Assembly (NCBI RefSeq): GCF_000019185.1
Contig: NC_010334.1
Location: 496,001-560,000, forward strand
Length of the DNA: 64,000 nucleotides
Direction: 5' to 3'
Source: Shewanella halifaxensis HAW-EB4
GTDB taxonomy: Bacteria; Pseudomonadota; Gammaproteobacteria; Enterobacterales; Shewanellaceae
A model generated the notes under the pieces. The model was given only the letters and a program-made list of their open reading frames with translations. It was not told the origin of the DNA and searched no databases. Position numbers and translations under genes: made by a program. Numbering within the stretch: position 1 is the stretch's first letter; the number at the start of each line of letters is the position of its first letter. Below are positions 42,958-56,254 of this stretch, in pieces.

Positions 42958-44145
42958 ATGTTTGAGATCATGGATAGTCATTCAGACGAAGCGGTGATTA
43001 AGGTCATCGGTGTCGGTGGCGGTGGCGGTAACGCTGTCGAGCATATGGTTAAACACAACATCGAAGGTGTTGAGTTTGTGGCAACAAATACTGACGCACA
43101 AGCGCTGCGTAAGTCTGCTGCATCAACCACAATTCAATTAGGTCGCGACGTAACTAAAGGTTTAGGGGCAGGCGCAAACCCTGAAATCGGTCGTTTGGCG
43201 GCAGAAGAAGACAGAGAAAACATTCGTAATGCGATTAAGGGATCGGACATGATCTTTATCGCAGCGGGTATGGGTGGTGGTACCGGTACTGGTGCTGCAC
43301 CAGTGGTTGCAGAGATTGCACGTGAAGAAGGTATTCTTACCGTTGCTGTCGTGACTAAGCCTTTCCCATTCGAAGGCAAGAAGCGTATGGCCTACGCGGA
43401 TCAAGGTATTGAGCTGCTTGCTAAGCATGTGGACTCGCTAATTACGATTCCAAACGAAAAGTTACTTAAAGTGTTAGGTCGTGGCACCTCTTTGTTAGAT
43501 GCGTTCGCCGCAGCTAACAACGTACTACTTGGCGCCGTTCAAGGTATTGCAGAGCTAATTACTCGCCCTGGTTTGATTAACGTCGACTTCGCCGACGTGA
43601 AAACGGTTATGTCAGAAATGGGTAATGCCATGATGGGCACAGGCGTTGCGAGCGGTGAAGACCGAGCCGAAGAAGCGGCAGAGGCAGCTGTTGCCAGTCC
43701 ACTACTAGAAGATATCGATCTTGCTGGCGCTCGCGGTGTTCTTGTGAATATCACTGCTGGTATGGATATGAGCATCGAAGAGTTCGAGACTGTGGGTAAC
43801 CACGTTAAGGCTTATGCATCTGACAACGCAACAGTGGTTGTGGGTGCGGTAATCGATCCAGAGATGTCAGATGAGCTACGTGTAACGGTTGTTGCTACGG
43901 GTATTGGCGCTGAAAAGAAGCCAGATATCCAGCTTGTCTCTAAGCCAGCTCCACGTCCAGAACCAATTGTTCCGGCTGAACCTCGCGTAGAGAGCTTTGC
44001 TGCTGAAGATGCGATTGCGCCTACTATGTCACACGGTAATACTGCAGCGGCAACTCAGCCACAAGTCGCAACGCCAGTGGCCGAGAAAAAGAACGAACTT
44101 GACTACTTAGATATTCCAGCGTTTTTGCGTAAGCAAGCTGATTAA
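42958..44145 (+). CDS. ftsZ: cell division GTPase FtsZ
   Basis: FtsZ, 395 residues (E. coli 383), is the tubulin-like GTPase that forms the Z-ring. Tubulin signature GGGTGTGAAPVVAEI is near 104-118, the N-terminal GVGGGGGNAV loop at 18-27. A variable linker follows residue 316, and the C-terminal recognition peptide LDYLDIPAFLRKQAD is intact for FtsA, SlmA and ZapD contacts; slmA and zapD are both in this window. Preceded by GGAGAAAAG. Confidence 0.98.
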   Translation: MFEIMDSHSDEAVIKVIGVGGGGGNAVEHMVKHNIEGVEFVATNTDAQALRKSAASTTIQLGRDVTKGLGAGANPEIGRLAAEEDRENIRNAIKGSDMIFIAAGMGGGTGTGAAPVVAEIAREEGILTVAVVTKPFPFEGKKRMAYADQGIELLAKHVDSLITIPNEKLLKVLGRGTSLLDAFAAANNVLLGAVQGIAELITRPGLINVDFADVKTVMSEMGNAMMGTGVASGEDRAEEAAEAAVASPLLEDIDLAGARGVLVNITAGMDMSIEEFETVGNHVKAYASDNATVVVGAVIDPEMSDELRVTVVATGIGAEKKPDIQLVSKPAPRPEPIVPAEPRVESFAAEDAIAPTMSHGNTAAATQPQVATPVAEKKNELDYLDIPAFLRKQAD

Positions 44146-44214
44146 CTTAAACGTTAATAAATAGTTAAGAAATATAAGGCAATACTAAAGTGTTGTCTAA
44201 AAGCTGAGTGAATT

Positions 44215-44243
44215 TTGGTTAATTTGCAAAGATATGCTAAGAT
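44215..44243 (+). promoter_or_regulatory. candidate lpxC promoter
   Basis: TTGGTT, a 17-bp spacer and TAAGAT with an upstream TG (extended -10), 80 bp before lpxC in the 177-bp ftsZ-lpxC gap. Confidence 0.5.
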
Positions 44244-44322
44244 ATCCGACCAGCATCGCCTATACACGACTAAAACGTGTGTAGTTAGTGCTTTTTTGTT
44301 GAGATAATAAACGGGTAAACAC

Positions 44323-45243
44323 ATGATTTTTCAAAGAACTGTCAAAGAAATGGTTAAGACTACTGGTGTTGGATTGCATTCCGGCAACAAGGTGACTTTG
44401 ACCATTAAGCCCGCACCCGTTAATACCGGCATTAAGCTAGTTCGTACTGACTTATCGCCAGCAGTGGAAATCCCAGCTGTTGCCGATCAAGTGCGTGAGA
44501 CGACTATGTGTACTGCTTTGGTAAATGATGACGGTGTTCGTATCTCAACAATTGAGCATCTATTTGCAGCGCTAGCCGGACTAGGTATTGATAACGCAGT
44601 TATCGAAGTTGACGCGCCTGAAATCCCGATTATGGATGGCAGTGCGAGTCCTTTTGTTTTCCTACTTCAGTCTGTAGGTATTCAAGAGCAAAGCGCAGCT
44701 AAGAAATACATTAAAATCACTAAACCTATTCGTGTTGAAGACGGTGATAAGTGGGCAGAGTTGAAACCGTTTAAAGGTTTCAGAGTCGATTTCGCAATTG
44801 ACTTTAATCACCCAGAGATCGCTCGTAGTCAACAGCATATGGTTATGGATTTTTCATCGTCTGCTTTTATTAAAGATATCAGCCGTGCAAGAACCTTTGG
44901 TTTTATGCGGGATATTGAATACCTAAGAGCGAATAACCTTGCACTAGGTGGCAGCATGGAAAATGCTGTGGTACTTGACGAGTATCGCGTCCTCAACCCC
45001 GATGGCCTGCGTTATGAGGACGAGTTCGTTAAGCATAAGATCCTTGATGCCTTTGGTGACCTATATGTAGCGGGTCACGCGATTGTTGGTGAGTTCTGTG
45101 CATTTAAGACAGGACATGCACTTAATAATCAGTTAGTGCGCGCCATGCTTGCACAGCAAGACGCTTGGGAAATCGTGAGCTTTGAAAAAGAAGCCGACGC
45201 ACCCGTCAGCTTCTCAGTACCTGCGGGTGCTGTATTCGCTTAA
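44323..45243 (+). CDS. lpxC: UDP-3-O-acyl-N-acetylglucosamine deacetylase
   Basis: LpxC, 306 residues (E. coli 305), is the zinc deacetylase that commits to lipid A synthesis. Zinc ligands are H79 in STIEHLFAAL and H238/D242 in KHKILDAFGDL; the general-base region IMDGSASPFVF and H265 in KTGHALNN are present. It is the last gene of the dcw block. Its downstream hairpin lies inside dciA coding sequence. In E. coli the LpxC C-terminus carries the FtsH degradation signal; the tail here ends FSVPAGAVFA. Confidence 0.97.
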   Translation: MIFQRTVKEMVKTTGVGLHSGNKVTLTIKPAPVNTGIKLVRTDLSPAVEIPAVADQVRETTMCTALVNDDGVRISTIEHLFAALAGLGIDNAVIEVDAPEIPIMDGSASPFVFLLQSVGIQEQSAAKKYIKITKPIRVEDGDKWAELKPFKGFRVDFAIDFNHPEIARSQQHMVMDFSSSAFIKDISRARTFGFMRDIEYLRANNLALGGSMENAVVLDEYRVLNPDGLRYEDEFVKHKILDAFGDLYVAGHAIVGEFCAFKTGHALNNQLVRAMLAQQDAWEIVSFEKEADAPVSFSVPAGAVFA

Positions 45244-45250
45244 TCGCGAA

Positions 45251-45703
45251 TTAAGATTGCCTTGAACGGCTGGCTAATGCAGCCAGCCGTTTTAGTTTTA
45301 CCGCTAATGTCCCTTCAGTATGTTCAGCTAATGCTTCAATATGAGCGGCGGCATTTTCACTTATCAGGTTGTGAACCACCTTGGGTTTTGTTGCATACAA
45401 TAACAAGCTTGGGTTGACTTTAACCTCGATTGCGGTAAGCATGGGTAGCGTTTCGGCTTGCAGTAATTGCAGTATTTTGGGCTTTTGGAAGTTAATCCTT
45501 GCCGCCCAAGCAGCCGTAGTTGTTTCAATAACCAAGATCCCTTGGCGTAAATTGGCAACCTTTAGTTGCTCTGTCACTGGACCAGTTAGCACTTGTTTCA
45601 CGTAGTGATCTAAGTGTAATAACAGTTCTGCTTTTTCAGCTAAATTGGGCATAGTCCCTTGCTGATGCAGTAATTGACTGAGATCCTGAGGGGGCTTTTT
45701 CAT
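45251..45703 (-). CDS. dciA: DciA-family (DUF721) helicase-loading protein
   Basis: 150 residues from the ATG at 45703. The first half matches the DUF721/DciA fold: LLHLDHYVKQVLTGPVTEQLKVANLRQGILVIETTTAAWAARINF, here described as one region of residues about 28-72. DciA is the ancestral loader or stimulator of the DnaB helicase in bacteria lacking phage-derived DnaC. A longer frame to 45754 would overlap the divergent M23 gene and is rejected. The gene is convergent with lpxC, 7 bp away, and its 3' coding contains the lpxC terminator. Confidence 0.8.
   Translation of the reverse strand: MKKPPQDLSQLLHQQGTMPNLAEKAELLLHLDHYVKQVLTGPVTEQLKVANLRQGILVIETTTAAWAARINFQKPKILQLLQAETLPMLTAIEVKVNPSLLLYATKPKVVHNLISENAAAHIEALAEHTEGTLAVKLKRLAALASRSRQS
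45265..45293 (+). terminator. lpxC terminator within dciA coding sequence
   Basis: A perfect 11-bp stem (AACGGCTGGCT / AGCCAGCCGTT) with a 5-nt loop, followed by TTAGTTTTA. It starts 22 bp after the lpxC stop and lies fully inside the convergent dciA reading frame. Confidence 0.75.
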
Positions 45704-45730
45704 ATGATAATAAAATGGCTTAATTAGGCT

Positions 45731-46630
45731 ATGAGTGTAACAGTTTTTATTCAAGGTCGAAATGGTGCCACACGCTGGCAGCCAGGAAAGCGTTGGTTGC
45801 TATTGCCGATTCTGCTTATTGCAGCAGGTACGGGTCTTTATCAGCACAATGCTAAGCAACTTACACAGCAACAAGCTACTGTCGATGGCGAGCGTATGGC
45901 TCGTGAAGAACAAAAAGATGAGTTGATCGCGCTAAAGAGTGCGACAGAAACTCAACTTTCGATGTTGGTTGCCCATGTCGCTCGTATGCAAGCTAAACTC
46001 ACACGCTTAGAAGTGCTGGGTCAGCAAGTTGCTCTCAATAATCAATTAGAAGATCAATTTGATTTCTCTTCAGAAGTCGGTGTTGGTGGTATCAGTGATT
46101 TAGGTACTAACATCGAACTCGATCAGCTTATCGCAGATATGGATAAGCTGGTGTCTCGAATAGATAATAATAATGTTCAGCTTTCACTACTTGAAACGGT
46201 AGCATCTAATCTCCATATAGATGAAGAACGTTATATATCTGGGCGACCAATCCACAAAGGTTGGTTATCCTCGCCCTATGGTTTACGTAATGATCCTTTC
46301 AACGGTAAAAGAACGATGCATAAAGGCATCGACTTCGCCGGAAAAGAGGGCGTCGATGTAATCGCGACAGCTGGTGGCGTAGTTACATGGGCGGACAAGA
46401 TGTTTGGTTATGGTGAGTTAGTCGAAATTGATCATGGAAATGGTCTGAGTACTCGTTATGGTCATAATAAAGCTTTGTCAGTAAATGTGGGCGATGTGGT
46501 CGCTAAAGGCGATAAAATCGCTGTGATGGGAAGTACTGGGCGCTCAACAGGGCCTCATGTACACTATGAAGTGTTGCGCGGTGGACAGCAGATCGATCCG
46601 CAAAAGTATGTCTACCGAAAGGCAGGTTAA
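45731..46630 (+). CDS. M23-family peptidase (LytM domain), membrane-anchored
   Basis: 299 residues. An uncleaved N-terminal membrane segment (about 23-39) is followed by a coiled coil (about 45-110) and a C-terminal LytM domain. Catalytic-site motifs are visible: HKGIDFAGKEG (first H and D) and GPHVHYEV (HxH). The active histidine set appears complete, so peptidoglycan endopeptidase activity is likely, in contrast with EnvC/NlpD-type inactive activators. It lies 60 bp before secA, the place occupied by secM in E. coli. Confidence 0.9.
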   Translation: MSVTVFIQGRNGATRWQPGKRWLLLPILLIAAGTGLYQHNAKQLTQQQATVDGERMAREEQKDELIALKSATETQLSMLVAHVARMQAKLTRLEVLGQQVALNNQLEDQFDFSSEVGVGGISDLGTNIELDQLIADMDKLVSRIDNNNVQLSLLETVASNLHIDEERYISGRPIHKGWLSSPYGLRNDPFNGKRTMHKGIDFAGKEGVDVIATAGGVVTWADKMFGYGELVEIDHGNGLSTRYGHNKALSVNVGDVVAKGDKIAVMGSTGRSTGPHVHYEVLRGGQQIDPQKYVYRKAG

Positions 46631-46690
46631 TCATAAAATAGGCTTTCAGGCTCTCAAAGGGACTTGGCCAACAACATAGAAGTGGTTCAG

Positions 46691-49414
46691 ATGTTTGGTA
46701 AATTACTGACAAAAGTATTTGGTAGTCGCAACGATCGTACACTTAAAGCATTTGGTAAAGTCGTTACTAAAATTAACGCACTAGAAGCCGAGTACGAAAA
46801 GCTATCTGATGAAGAATTAAAAGCAAAAACGCTCCACTTCCGCGAGCGTTTAGACGGTGGTGAAACATTAGAAGGCGTGTTGCCTGAAGCATTTGCTACA
46901 GTGCGTGAAGCATCGAAGCGTGTATTTGAGATGCGTCACTTCGATGTGCAGCTTATTGGTGGCATGATTCTGGATAGTAACCGTATTGCAGAAATGCGTA
47001 CTGGTGAAGGTAAAACCCTTACGGCAACTTTGCCAGCTTATCTAAATGGTCTAACGGGTAAAGGCGTACACGTCATCACAGTGAACGATTACCTTGCTGG
47101 ACGTGACGCTGAAAATAACCGTCCTCTTTTTGAATTCCTTGGTTTAACCGTTGGTATTAACGTTGCGGGTCTTGGTCAAGTCGAAAAGAAAGCGGCCTAT
47201 GATGCAGATATTACCTACGGTACTAACAACGAATTCGGTTTTGATTACCTACGTGACAACATGGCGTTCTCGCCAAGTGAGCGCGTACAGCGTCCACTTC
47301 ACTATGCTCTAATCGATGAAGTCGACTCGATTCTTATCGATGAAGCGCGTACGCCGCTAATTATTTCTGGTGCTGCCGAAGATAGCTCTGAGCTATACAT
47401 CAAGATTAATACGCTGATCCCTAACCTTATCGCGCAAGATAAAGAAGATACTGAAGATGAGATTGGTGTAGGTGATTACTCTGTCGATGAGAAGTCAAAG
47501 CAAGTACACATGACCGAACGTGGTCAAGAGAAGGTTGAAGTCTTATTGACTGAGCGCGGCATGCTAGCCGAAGGTGACTCACTCTATTCAGCGGCTAACA
47601 TCTCTTTATTACATCATGTGAACGCAGCACTACGCGCGCATACCCTGTTTGAAAAAGACGTAGACTACATCGTTCAAGATAACGAAGTAGTTATTGTTGA
47701 TGAACATACTGGTCGTACAATGCCTGGTCGTCGTTGGTCAGAAGGTCTGCATCAAGCGGTAGAAGCTAAAGAAGGGGTTCATATTCAAAATGAAAACCAA
47801 ACTTTGGCATCGATTACTTTCCAGAATTTCTTCCGTCAGTATGAAAAGCTTGCCGGTATGACAGGTACTGCTGACACTGAAGCGTTCGAATTCCAGCACA
47901 TTTACGGACTTGATACCGTTGTTGTTCCGACTAACCGTCCGATGGTTCGTAAGGATCATGCGGATCTGGTTTATCTTACAGCTGAAGAGAAGTATGCCGC
48001 TATCGTTAAAGATATCGTTGGCTGCCGTGAACGTGGACAACCCGTATTGGTCGGTACAGTTTCGATTGAACAATCGGAACTGTTACACAGCTTACTGAAG
48101 AAAGAAAAGATCCCGCATGAGATCTTGAACGCTAAGTTCCACGAACGTGAAGCGGATATTGTTGCTCAAGCGGGTCGAACCGGTGCGGTAACGGTTGCAA
48201 CTAACATGGCAGGTCGTGGTACAGATATCGTGTTAGGCGGTAACTGGAACATGGAAATTGAAGTGTTAGCTAATCCGACAACTGAGCAGAAAGCTAAGAT
48301 CAAGGCTGACTGGCAAATTCGTCACGATGAAGTGGTTGGCGCAGGTGGTTTACATATTTTAGGTACTGAGCGTCACGAATCTCGCCGTATCGATAACCAG
48401 TTACGTGGTCGTTCTGGTCGTCAAGGTGATGCCGGTTCATCTCGTTTCTATCTATCTATGGAAGATAGCTTAATGCGTATCTTTGCTTCTGACCGTGTGT
48501 CTTCAATGATGAAGAAGCTAGGTATGGAAGAAGGTGAAGCGATTGAGCATCCATGGGTGTCACGCGCTATCGAAAACGCACAACGTAAAGTTGAGGCGCG
48601 TAACTTTGACATTCGTAAGCAGTTACTTGAGTTTGACGATGTTGCTAACGACCAACGTCAGGTAGTTTATGCGCAGCGTAACGAGCTGATGGATGCTGAT
48701 AGCATCCAAGATACGATTACCAATATTCAGGAAGATGTGGTTAATGGTCTAGTCGATCAGTATATCCCACGCCAGTCTGTAGAAGAGCTTTGGGACATAG
48801 AAGGCCTAGAGCAGCGTCTTAAGCAAGAATATGCAATGAGCTTACCTATCCAAGAGTGGTTAGATAAAGAAGACGACCTACACGAAGAAACATTACGTGA
48901 GCGTATCGTTGATACTTGGGTTAATGCATATAAAGCCAAAGAAGAGATGGTAGGCGAGCAAGTTCTACGTCAATTCGAAAAAGCAGTAATGCTGCAAACG
49001 CTAGATGGCCTGTGGAAAGAGCACCTTTCTGCGATGGATCATTTACGTCAAGGTATCCACTTACGTGGCTATGCACAGAAGAATCCAAAGCAAGAATATA
49101 AGCGTGAATCGTTTGAGCTGTTCCAGCAGATGCTTGAATCACTAAAGCATGATGTGATTAGTATCTTGTCTAAAGTACAGGTACAGGCTCAATCTGATGT
49201 TGAAGAGATGGAAGAGCGTCGCCGTCAAGAAGATGCAAAGATCCGTCGTGACTATCAACATGCAGAAGCTGAAGCGTTAGTTGGTGCAGAGGAAAGTGCA
49301 GCATTAGCGGCCACTCAGCCTACAGTACGTGACGGTGAGAAAATTGGCCGTAACGATCCATGCCCTTGTGGTTCTGGTAAGAAGTACAAGCAATGCCATG
49401 GCAAGCTTAGCTAA
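46691..49414 (+). CDS. secA: protein translocase ATPase SecA
   Basis: SecA, 907 residues (E. coli 901), drives preproteins through SecYEG. The family N-terminus FGKLLTKVFGSRNDRTLK begins at the ATG chosen; the in-frame TTG nine codons earlier is rejected. Walker A is MRTGEGKTLTATLP (about 102-115), and the DEAD-type motif DEVDSILIDEARTPLIISG is near 209. The C-terminal zinc finger CPCGSGKKYKQCHG is intact, so binding to SecB and the ribosome is expected. No SecM-like arrest ORF is upstream. A strong terminator follows. Confidence 0.98.
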   Translation: MFGKLLTKVFGSRNDRTLKAFGKVVTKINALEAEYEKLSDEELKAKTLHFRERLDGGETLEGVLPEAFATVREASKRVFEMRHFDVQLIGGMILDSNRIAEMRTGEGKTLTATLPAYLNGLTGKGVHVITVNDYLAGRDAENNRPLFEFLGLTVGINVAGLGQVEKKAAYDADITYGTNNEFGFDYLRDNMAFSPSERVQRPLHYALIDEVDSILIDEARTPLIISGAAEDSSELYIKINTLIPNLIAQDKEDTEDEIGVGDYSVDEKSKQVHMTERGQEKVEVLLTERGMLAEGDSLYSAANISLLHHVNAALRAHTLFEKDVDYIVQDNEVVIVDEHTGRTMPGRRWSEGLHQAVEAKEGVHIQNENQTLASITFQNFFRQYEKLAGMTGTADTEAFEFQHIYGLDTVVVPTNRPMVRKDHADLVYLTAEEKYAAIVKDIVGCRERGQPVLVGTVSIEQSELLHSLLKKEKIPHEILNAKFHEREADIVAQAGRTGAVTVATNMAGRGTDIVLGGNWNMEIEVLANPTTEQKAKIKADWQIRHDEVVGAGGLHILGTERHESRRIDNQLRGRSGRQGDAGSSRFYLSMEDSLMRIFASDRVSSMMKKLGMEEGEAIEHPWVSRAIENAQRKVEARNFDIRKQLLEFDDVANDQRQVVYAQRNELMDADSIQDTITNIQEDVVNGLVDQYIPRQSVEELWDIEGLEQRLKQEYAMSLPIQEWLDKEDDLHEETLRERIVDTWVNAYKAKEEMVGEQVLRQFEKAVMLQTLDGLWKEHLSAMDHLRQGIHLRGYAQKNPKQEYKRESFELFQQMLESLKHDVISILSKVQVQAQSDVEEMEERRRQEDAKIRRDYQHAEAEALVGAEESAALAATQPTVRDGEKIGRNDPCPCGSGKKYKQCHGKLS

Positions 49415-49435
49415 TATAGCAAATGTATACTGAAG

Positions 49436-49466
49436 AAAAGGGTGACTCATTGAGTCGCCCTTTTTT
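49436..49466 (+). terminator. secA terminator
   Basis: A 13-bp stem (AAAAGGGTGACTC / GAGTCGCCCTTTT, one T-G pair) with a 3-nt loop and a T6 tract, 22 bp after the secA stop. Confidence 0.93.
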
Positions 49467-49757
49467 ATTGCTCGAAATTGAATTTAGTGAAATTAGCTAT
49501 TACAGAGCTCATTGGCAGTTTAAAGAAAGTTAAGCTATATATATTGGCTAGGTTATTGCGGACTTATACGCTGAAGAGTGACTAGAGGTTATGTATTAAG
49601 AGTATTAGCGATATTTAGGAAATGAGTTTGAACCGCTTTAAAGTGCGAAAAACAGGCTCTTTTGAAGATAGCTGTGGATAACTCTGAGAGTAACTGGTGA
49701 TTAAGTTGTGTCTAATTAAAAACATTGAAAAAAGACGAGAAATTAATGAAAAAGCAC

Positions 49758-49785
49758 TTGCGCTCTTTTCGAATCTCCCTATAAT
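49758..49785 (+). promoter_or_regulatory. rRNA operon promoter P1
   Basis: TTGCGC, a 16-bp spacer and perfect TATAAT, followed by a GC-rich discriminator (GCGACCCC). The upstream stretch is A-rich (AAAAAGACGAGAAATTAATG), consistent with an UP element. These are hallmarks of stringently controlled rrn promoters. Confidence 0.85.
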
Positions 49786-49947
49786 GCGACCCCACTGACA
49801 CGGTGAAGCAGGCAACTAGCCAAGCAAACAGTGTTAGAGAGATTAACCTCTACGGAGATTAGCCTCAGGTGACAAACGCTTTAAGAGCTTCGGGTTTTGA
49901 CTTCTGCTTAAGAAATCAGCGCTTGAAAAACTTCTTAAAATAAGCGC

Positions 49948-49975
49948 TTGACGCCGCCACTGGAGAGTGTAGAAT
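49948..49975 (+). promoter_or_regulatory. rRNA operon promoter P2
   Basis: TTGACG, a 16-bp spacer and TAGAAT, followed by discriminator ACGCCTCC. It lies 190 bp after P1, giving the usual tandem rrn promoter layout. Confidence 0.75.
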
Positions 49976-50048
49976 ACGCCTCCTCAAGCCAACGACCTAG
50001 CGTCTTAGGCTGCTAACTGAAAGACTTGTTCTTAATAGGATTAGCACC

Positions 50049-50060
50049 GCTCTTTAACAA
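50049..50060 (+). promoter_or_regulatory. rrn leader boxA antitermination site
   Basis: GCTCTTTAACAA matches the boxA consensus (TGCTCTTTAACA) apart from the first base. It recruits NusB/S10 antitermination factors. It lies 174 bp before 16S. Confidence 0.85.
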
Positions 50061-50233
50061 TATGACAAGCAAATCTGTGTGGACACTCACAGAGATTAAG
50101 TTATTCGAAATTGCCTCTCACGAGGCAATCAAAAAATTACTTAATGAATGAGTGTTCATAGCAATATGTAATACAGAATTCGTTGAGCCGCTGATTTAGC
50201 CTTACTTGTAAGGTGGAAGAAGCAAAAAAACTT

Positions 50234-51776
<1,543 letters not shown>

Positions 51777-51850
51777 CCTATACGACTAACTTGATAGTTG
51801 TTGAGTGTTCACACAGATATGCTTGTCGTAAAGAAAGAGCAAATTACGTT

Positions 51851-51927
<77 letters not shown>

Positions 51928-51992
51928 AAATCTTTATTTTCTCCTAAAGAAAGATTTTGTTTTAACGTAAATTTGTTTGACTGCATGTAAAT

Positions 51993-52068
51993 GGGGCTAT
52001 AGCTCAGCTGGGAGAGCGCCTGCCTTGCACGCAGGAGGTCTGCGGTTCGATCCCGCATAGCTCCACCA
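51993..52068 (+). tRNA. alaT: tRNA-Ala (TGC)
   Basis: 76 nt with encoded CCA. The acceptor GGGGCTA pairs with TAGCTCC, the anticodon loop is CTTGCAC (TGC), and the T-loop is GGTTCGATCCC. The Ile-Ala order is the common gammaproteobacterial spacer pair. Confidence 0.97.
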
Positions 52069-52443
52069 TTTACATCTTTCTCTTCAATAAGAGTAAGACA
52101 TATGCACAGGTAAGAGATGCCAAAGATAAATGCAGAATTTATCTTTGGCTTTTTTAAGCCCGCTCTTTAAAAATTTGGAAAGCTGATAGTGTTAATCTGA
52201 AAGGGATAACGACTACGATTTATCGTGTTGTTATTTATAGGATTAGCGCGAAATTAAAAAATTGAGTTCTATAAACACTTAACATTAAGTGTCTTAGCTC
52301 GTTGTTTAACATTAAGTTGTTGAGTGATGAGATAAAAATTCTAATTTTGGCGAAAGTAGAAACCATTAGTTACAGTACGGCTGTGTTGAGCTTACCCGCT
52401 CAAGACAACGAGTATATCTCATAGAGACTTATTTGGGTTGTAT
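52069..52443 (+). other. 16S-23S spacer distal part with boxA
   Basis: No gene. A second boxA-like site GCTCTTTAA is at 52162-52170, and an 8-bp perfect hairpin (ACACTTAA / TTAAGTGT) is at 52275-52292. The last bases, from 52435, form one arm of the 23S processing stem. Confidence 0.75.
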
Positions 52444-55338
<2,895 letters not shown>

Positions 55339-55525
55339 ACAACCCTGATGGGTTTTATGAGACTGATGTTTTTACATCATCAAAATTAGAACAAACTCTG
55401 AAAAGAGTGACACTTAATGTGTGTTCGAACTCAAAACTTAATTTCAGTTTACTTGCTCCGGCGAGTAACAGCTTTTCAAACTTTTTTACCTTTAGTTTTT
55501 TAAAAACTGAAAGTAAAGCAGAATT

Positions 55526-55645
55526 TGTCTGGAAACCATAGAGTTGTGGCACCACCTGAATCCATTCCGAACTCAGAAGTGAAACGCAATATCGCCGATG
55601 GTAGTGTGGGGTCTCCCCATGTGAGAGTAGGTCATTTCCAGACGC
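55526..55645 (+). rRNA. rrf: 5S ribosomal RNA
   Basis: 120 nt. The terminal stem TGTCTGGA pairs with TTCCAGACG, and the core CCGAACTCAGAAGTGAAACG is diagnostic. A terminator follows immediately. Confidence 0.96.
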
Positions 55646-55669
55646 CTATTTTACTCGTTAAGAGTAGTG

Positions 55670-55699
55670 AAAAAGCCACCTTATTAAGGTGGCTTTTTT
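55670..55699 (+). terminator. rRNA operon terminator
   Basis: A 13-bp perfect stem (AAAAAGCCACCTT / AAGGTGGCTTTTT) with a 3-nt loop and T6, 25 bp after 5S. Confidence 0.93.
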
Positions 55700-55750
55700 G
55701 CGTTTGGGTTTTATAAGCCTCCAACGTTGCTTTCCACAGCCAATTTCAAT

Positions 55751-55795
55751 GTAGGCAGGTGGTTTTCCACTTAAGCACGTACGTGCAATGCCTAC
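55751..55795. repeat. small inverted-repeat element (GTAGG...CCTAC)
   Basis: Ends GTAGGCA and TGCCTAC are inverted repeats. Inside are two palindromes: GTGG-TTTT-CCAC and GCACGTACGTGC. The GTAGG-hairpin-hairpin-CCTAC layout parallels the REP-like element at 2780-2850. Confidence 0.6.
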
Positions 55796-55929
55796 TCCCG
55801 ATGTCGACCCGCCGCTGAGCGGGGTCCCCGGCTACGAAGACAAGCTTCTCCGCGTTCAAGCAAGGCTGAATACTGCGTATTCAAAACGCCCTACTTTCAC
55901 CCCCATGTGTTTGCTGCGCGAACCGATTC

Positions 55930-55946
55930 GGTCATTTCCAGGCGCC
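55930..55946 (+). pseudogene. vestigial 3' end of a second 5S rRNA
   Basis: GGTCATTTCCAGGCGCC matches the 5S 3' end at 55630-55646 in 16 of 17 bases, exactly 300 bp downstream. No 5S 5' part precedes it, so only a remnant of a duplicated 5S tail appears to survive. A further hairpin with T-run (AAAGCC...GGCTTTTTT, 56006-56037) follows, like the real operon's terminator. Confidence 0.65.
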
Positions 55947-56005
55947 ACTTTTATTTCACTTTTGTAAAAGTGAAGACAAAACAGGATTCTCGAAAGAGAA
56001 TCGAT

Positions 56006-56037
56006 AAAGCCCGTTGCTAACGCAATAGGCTTTTTTA
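56006..56037 (+). terminator. imperfect terminator after the 5S remnant
   Basis: AAAGCC...TTGC-TAAC-GCAA...GGCTTTTTT forms two stacked stems separated by an internal CG/TA mismatch, with T6. It appears to be the terminator that belonged to the decayed second 5S copy. Confidence 0.55.
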
Positions 56038-56090
56038 GTATAAGCGCTTGGCTAAACCATTTAGGTTGTTTATAGCACTCGCTATATCCT

Positions 56091-56254
56091 ATACCAATTG
56101 CATTAAATATTTAATCAATTCAGAAGCGCTCAAGCTTTTCAATTCAAGGCGTATGGACGAAAGAATGGTTATTCCCTTATGAGTCGATGCAAAGCAGAAG
56201 TGGAATGCTTGAGCGCTTCCCACTGAATGAACAGATACTTAATGCAATTGGTAT
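56091..56254. mobile_element. MITE-like element with 16-bp perfect terminal inverted repeats
   Basis: ATACCAATTGCATTAA at 56091-56106 is the reverse complement of 56239-56254. Internally AAGCGCTCAAGC and GCTTGAGCGCTT continue the symmetry with small loops. The element is 164 bp with no ORF. Terminal TA-flanked inverted repeats without a transposase fit a MITE. I recognise the ATACCAATTGCATTAA end as recurrent in marine gammaproteobacteria, from memory. Confidence 0.75.

Noticed and set aside
45704..45754. 17-codon extension of dciA
   Set aside because: It would overlap the divergent M23 gene start and does not resemble DciA.
46664..46690. TTG start giving secA nine extra residues
   Set aside because: SecA N-termini begin at the FGKLLTKVFGSRNDRT block; the ATG at 46691 matches that.
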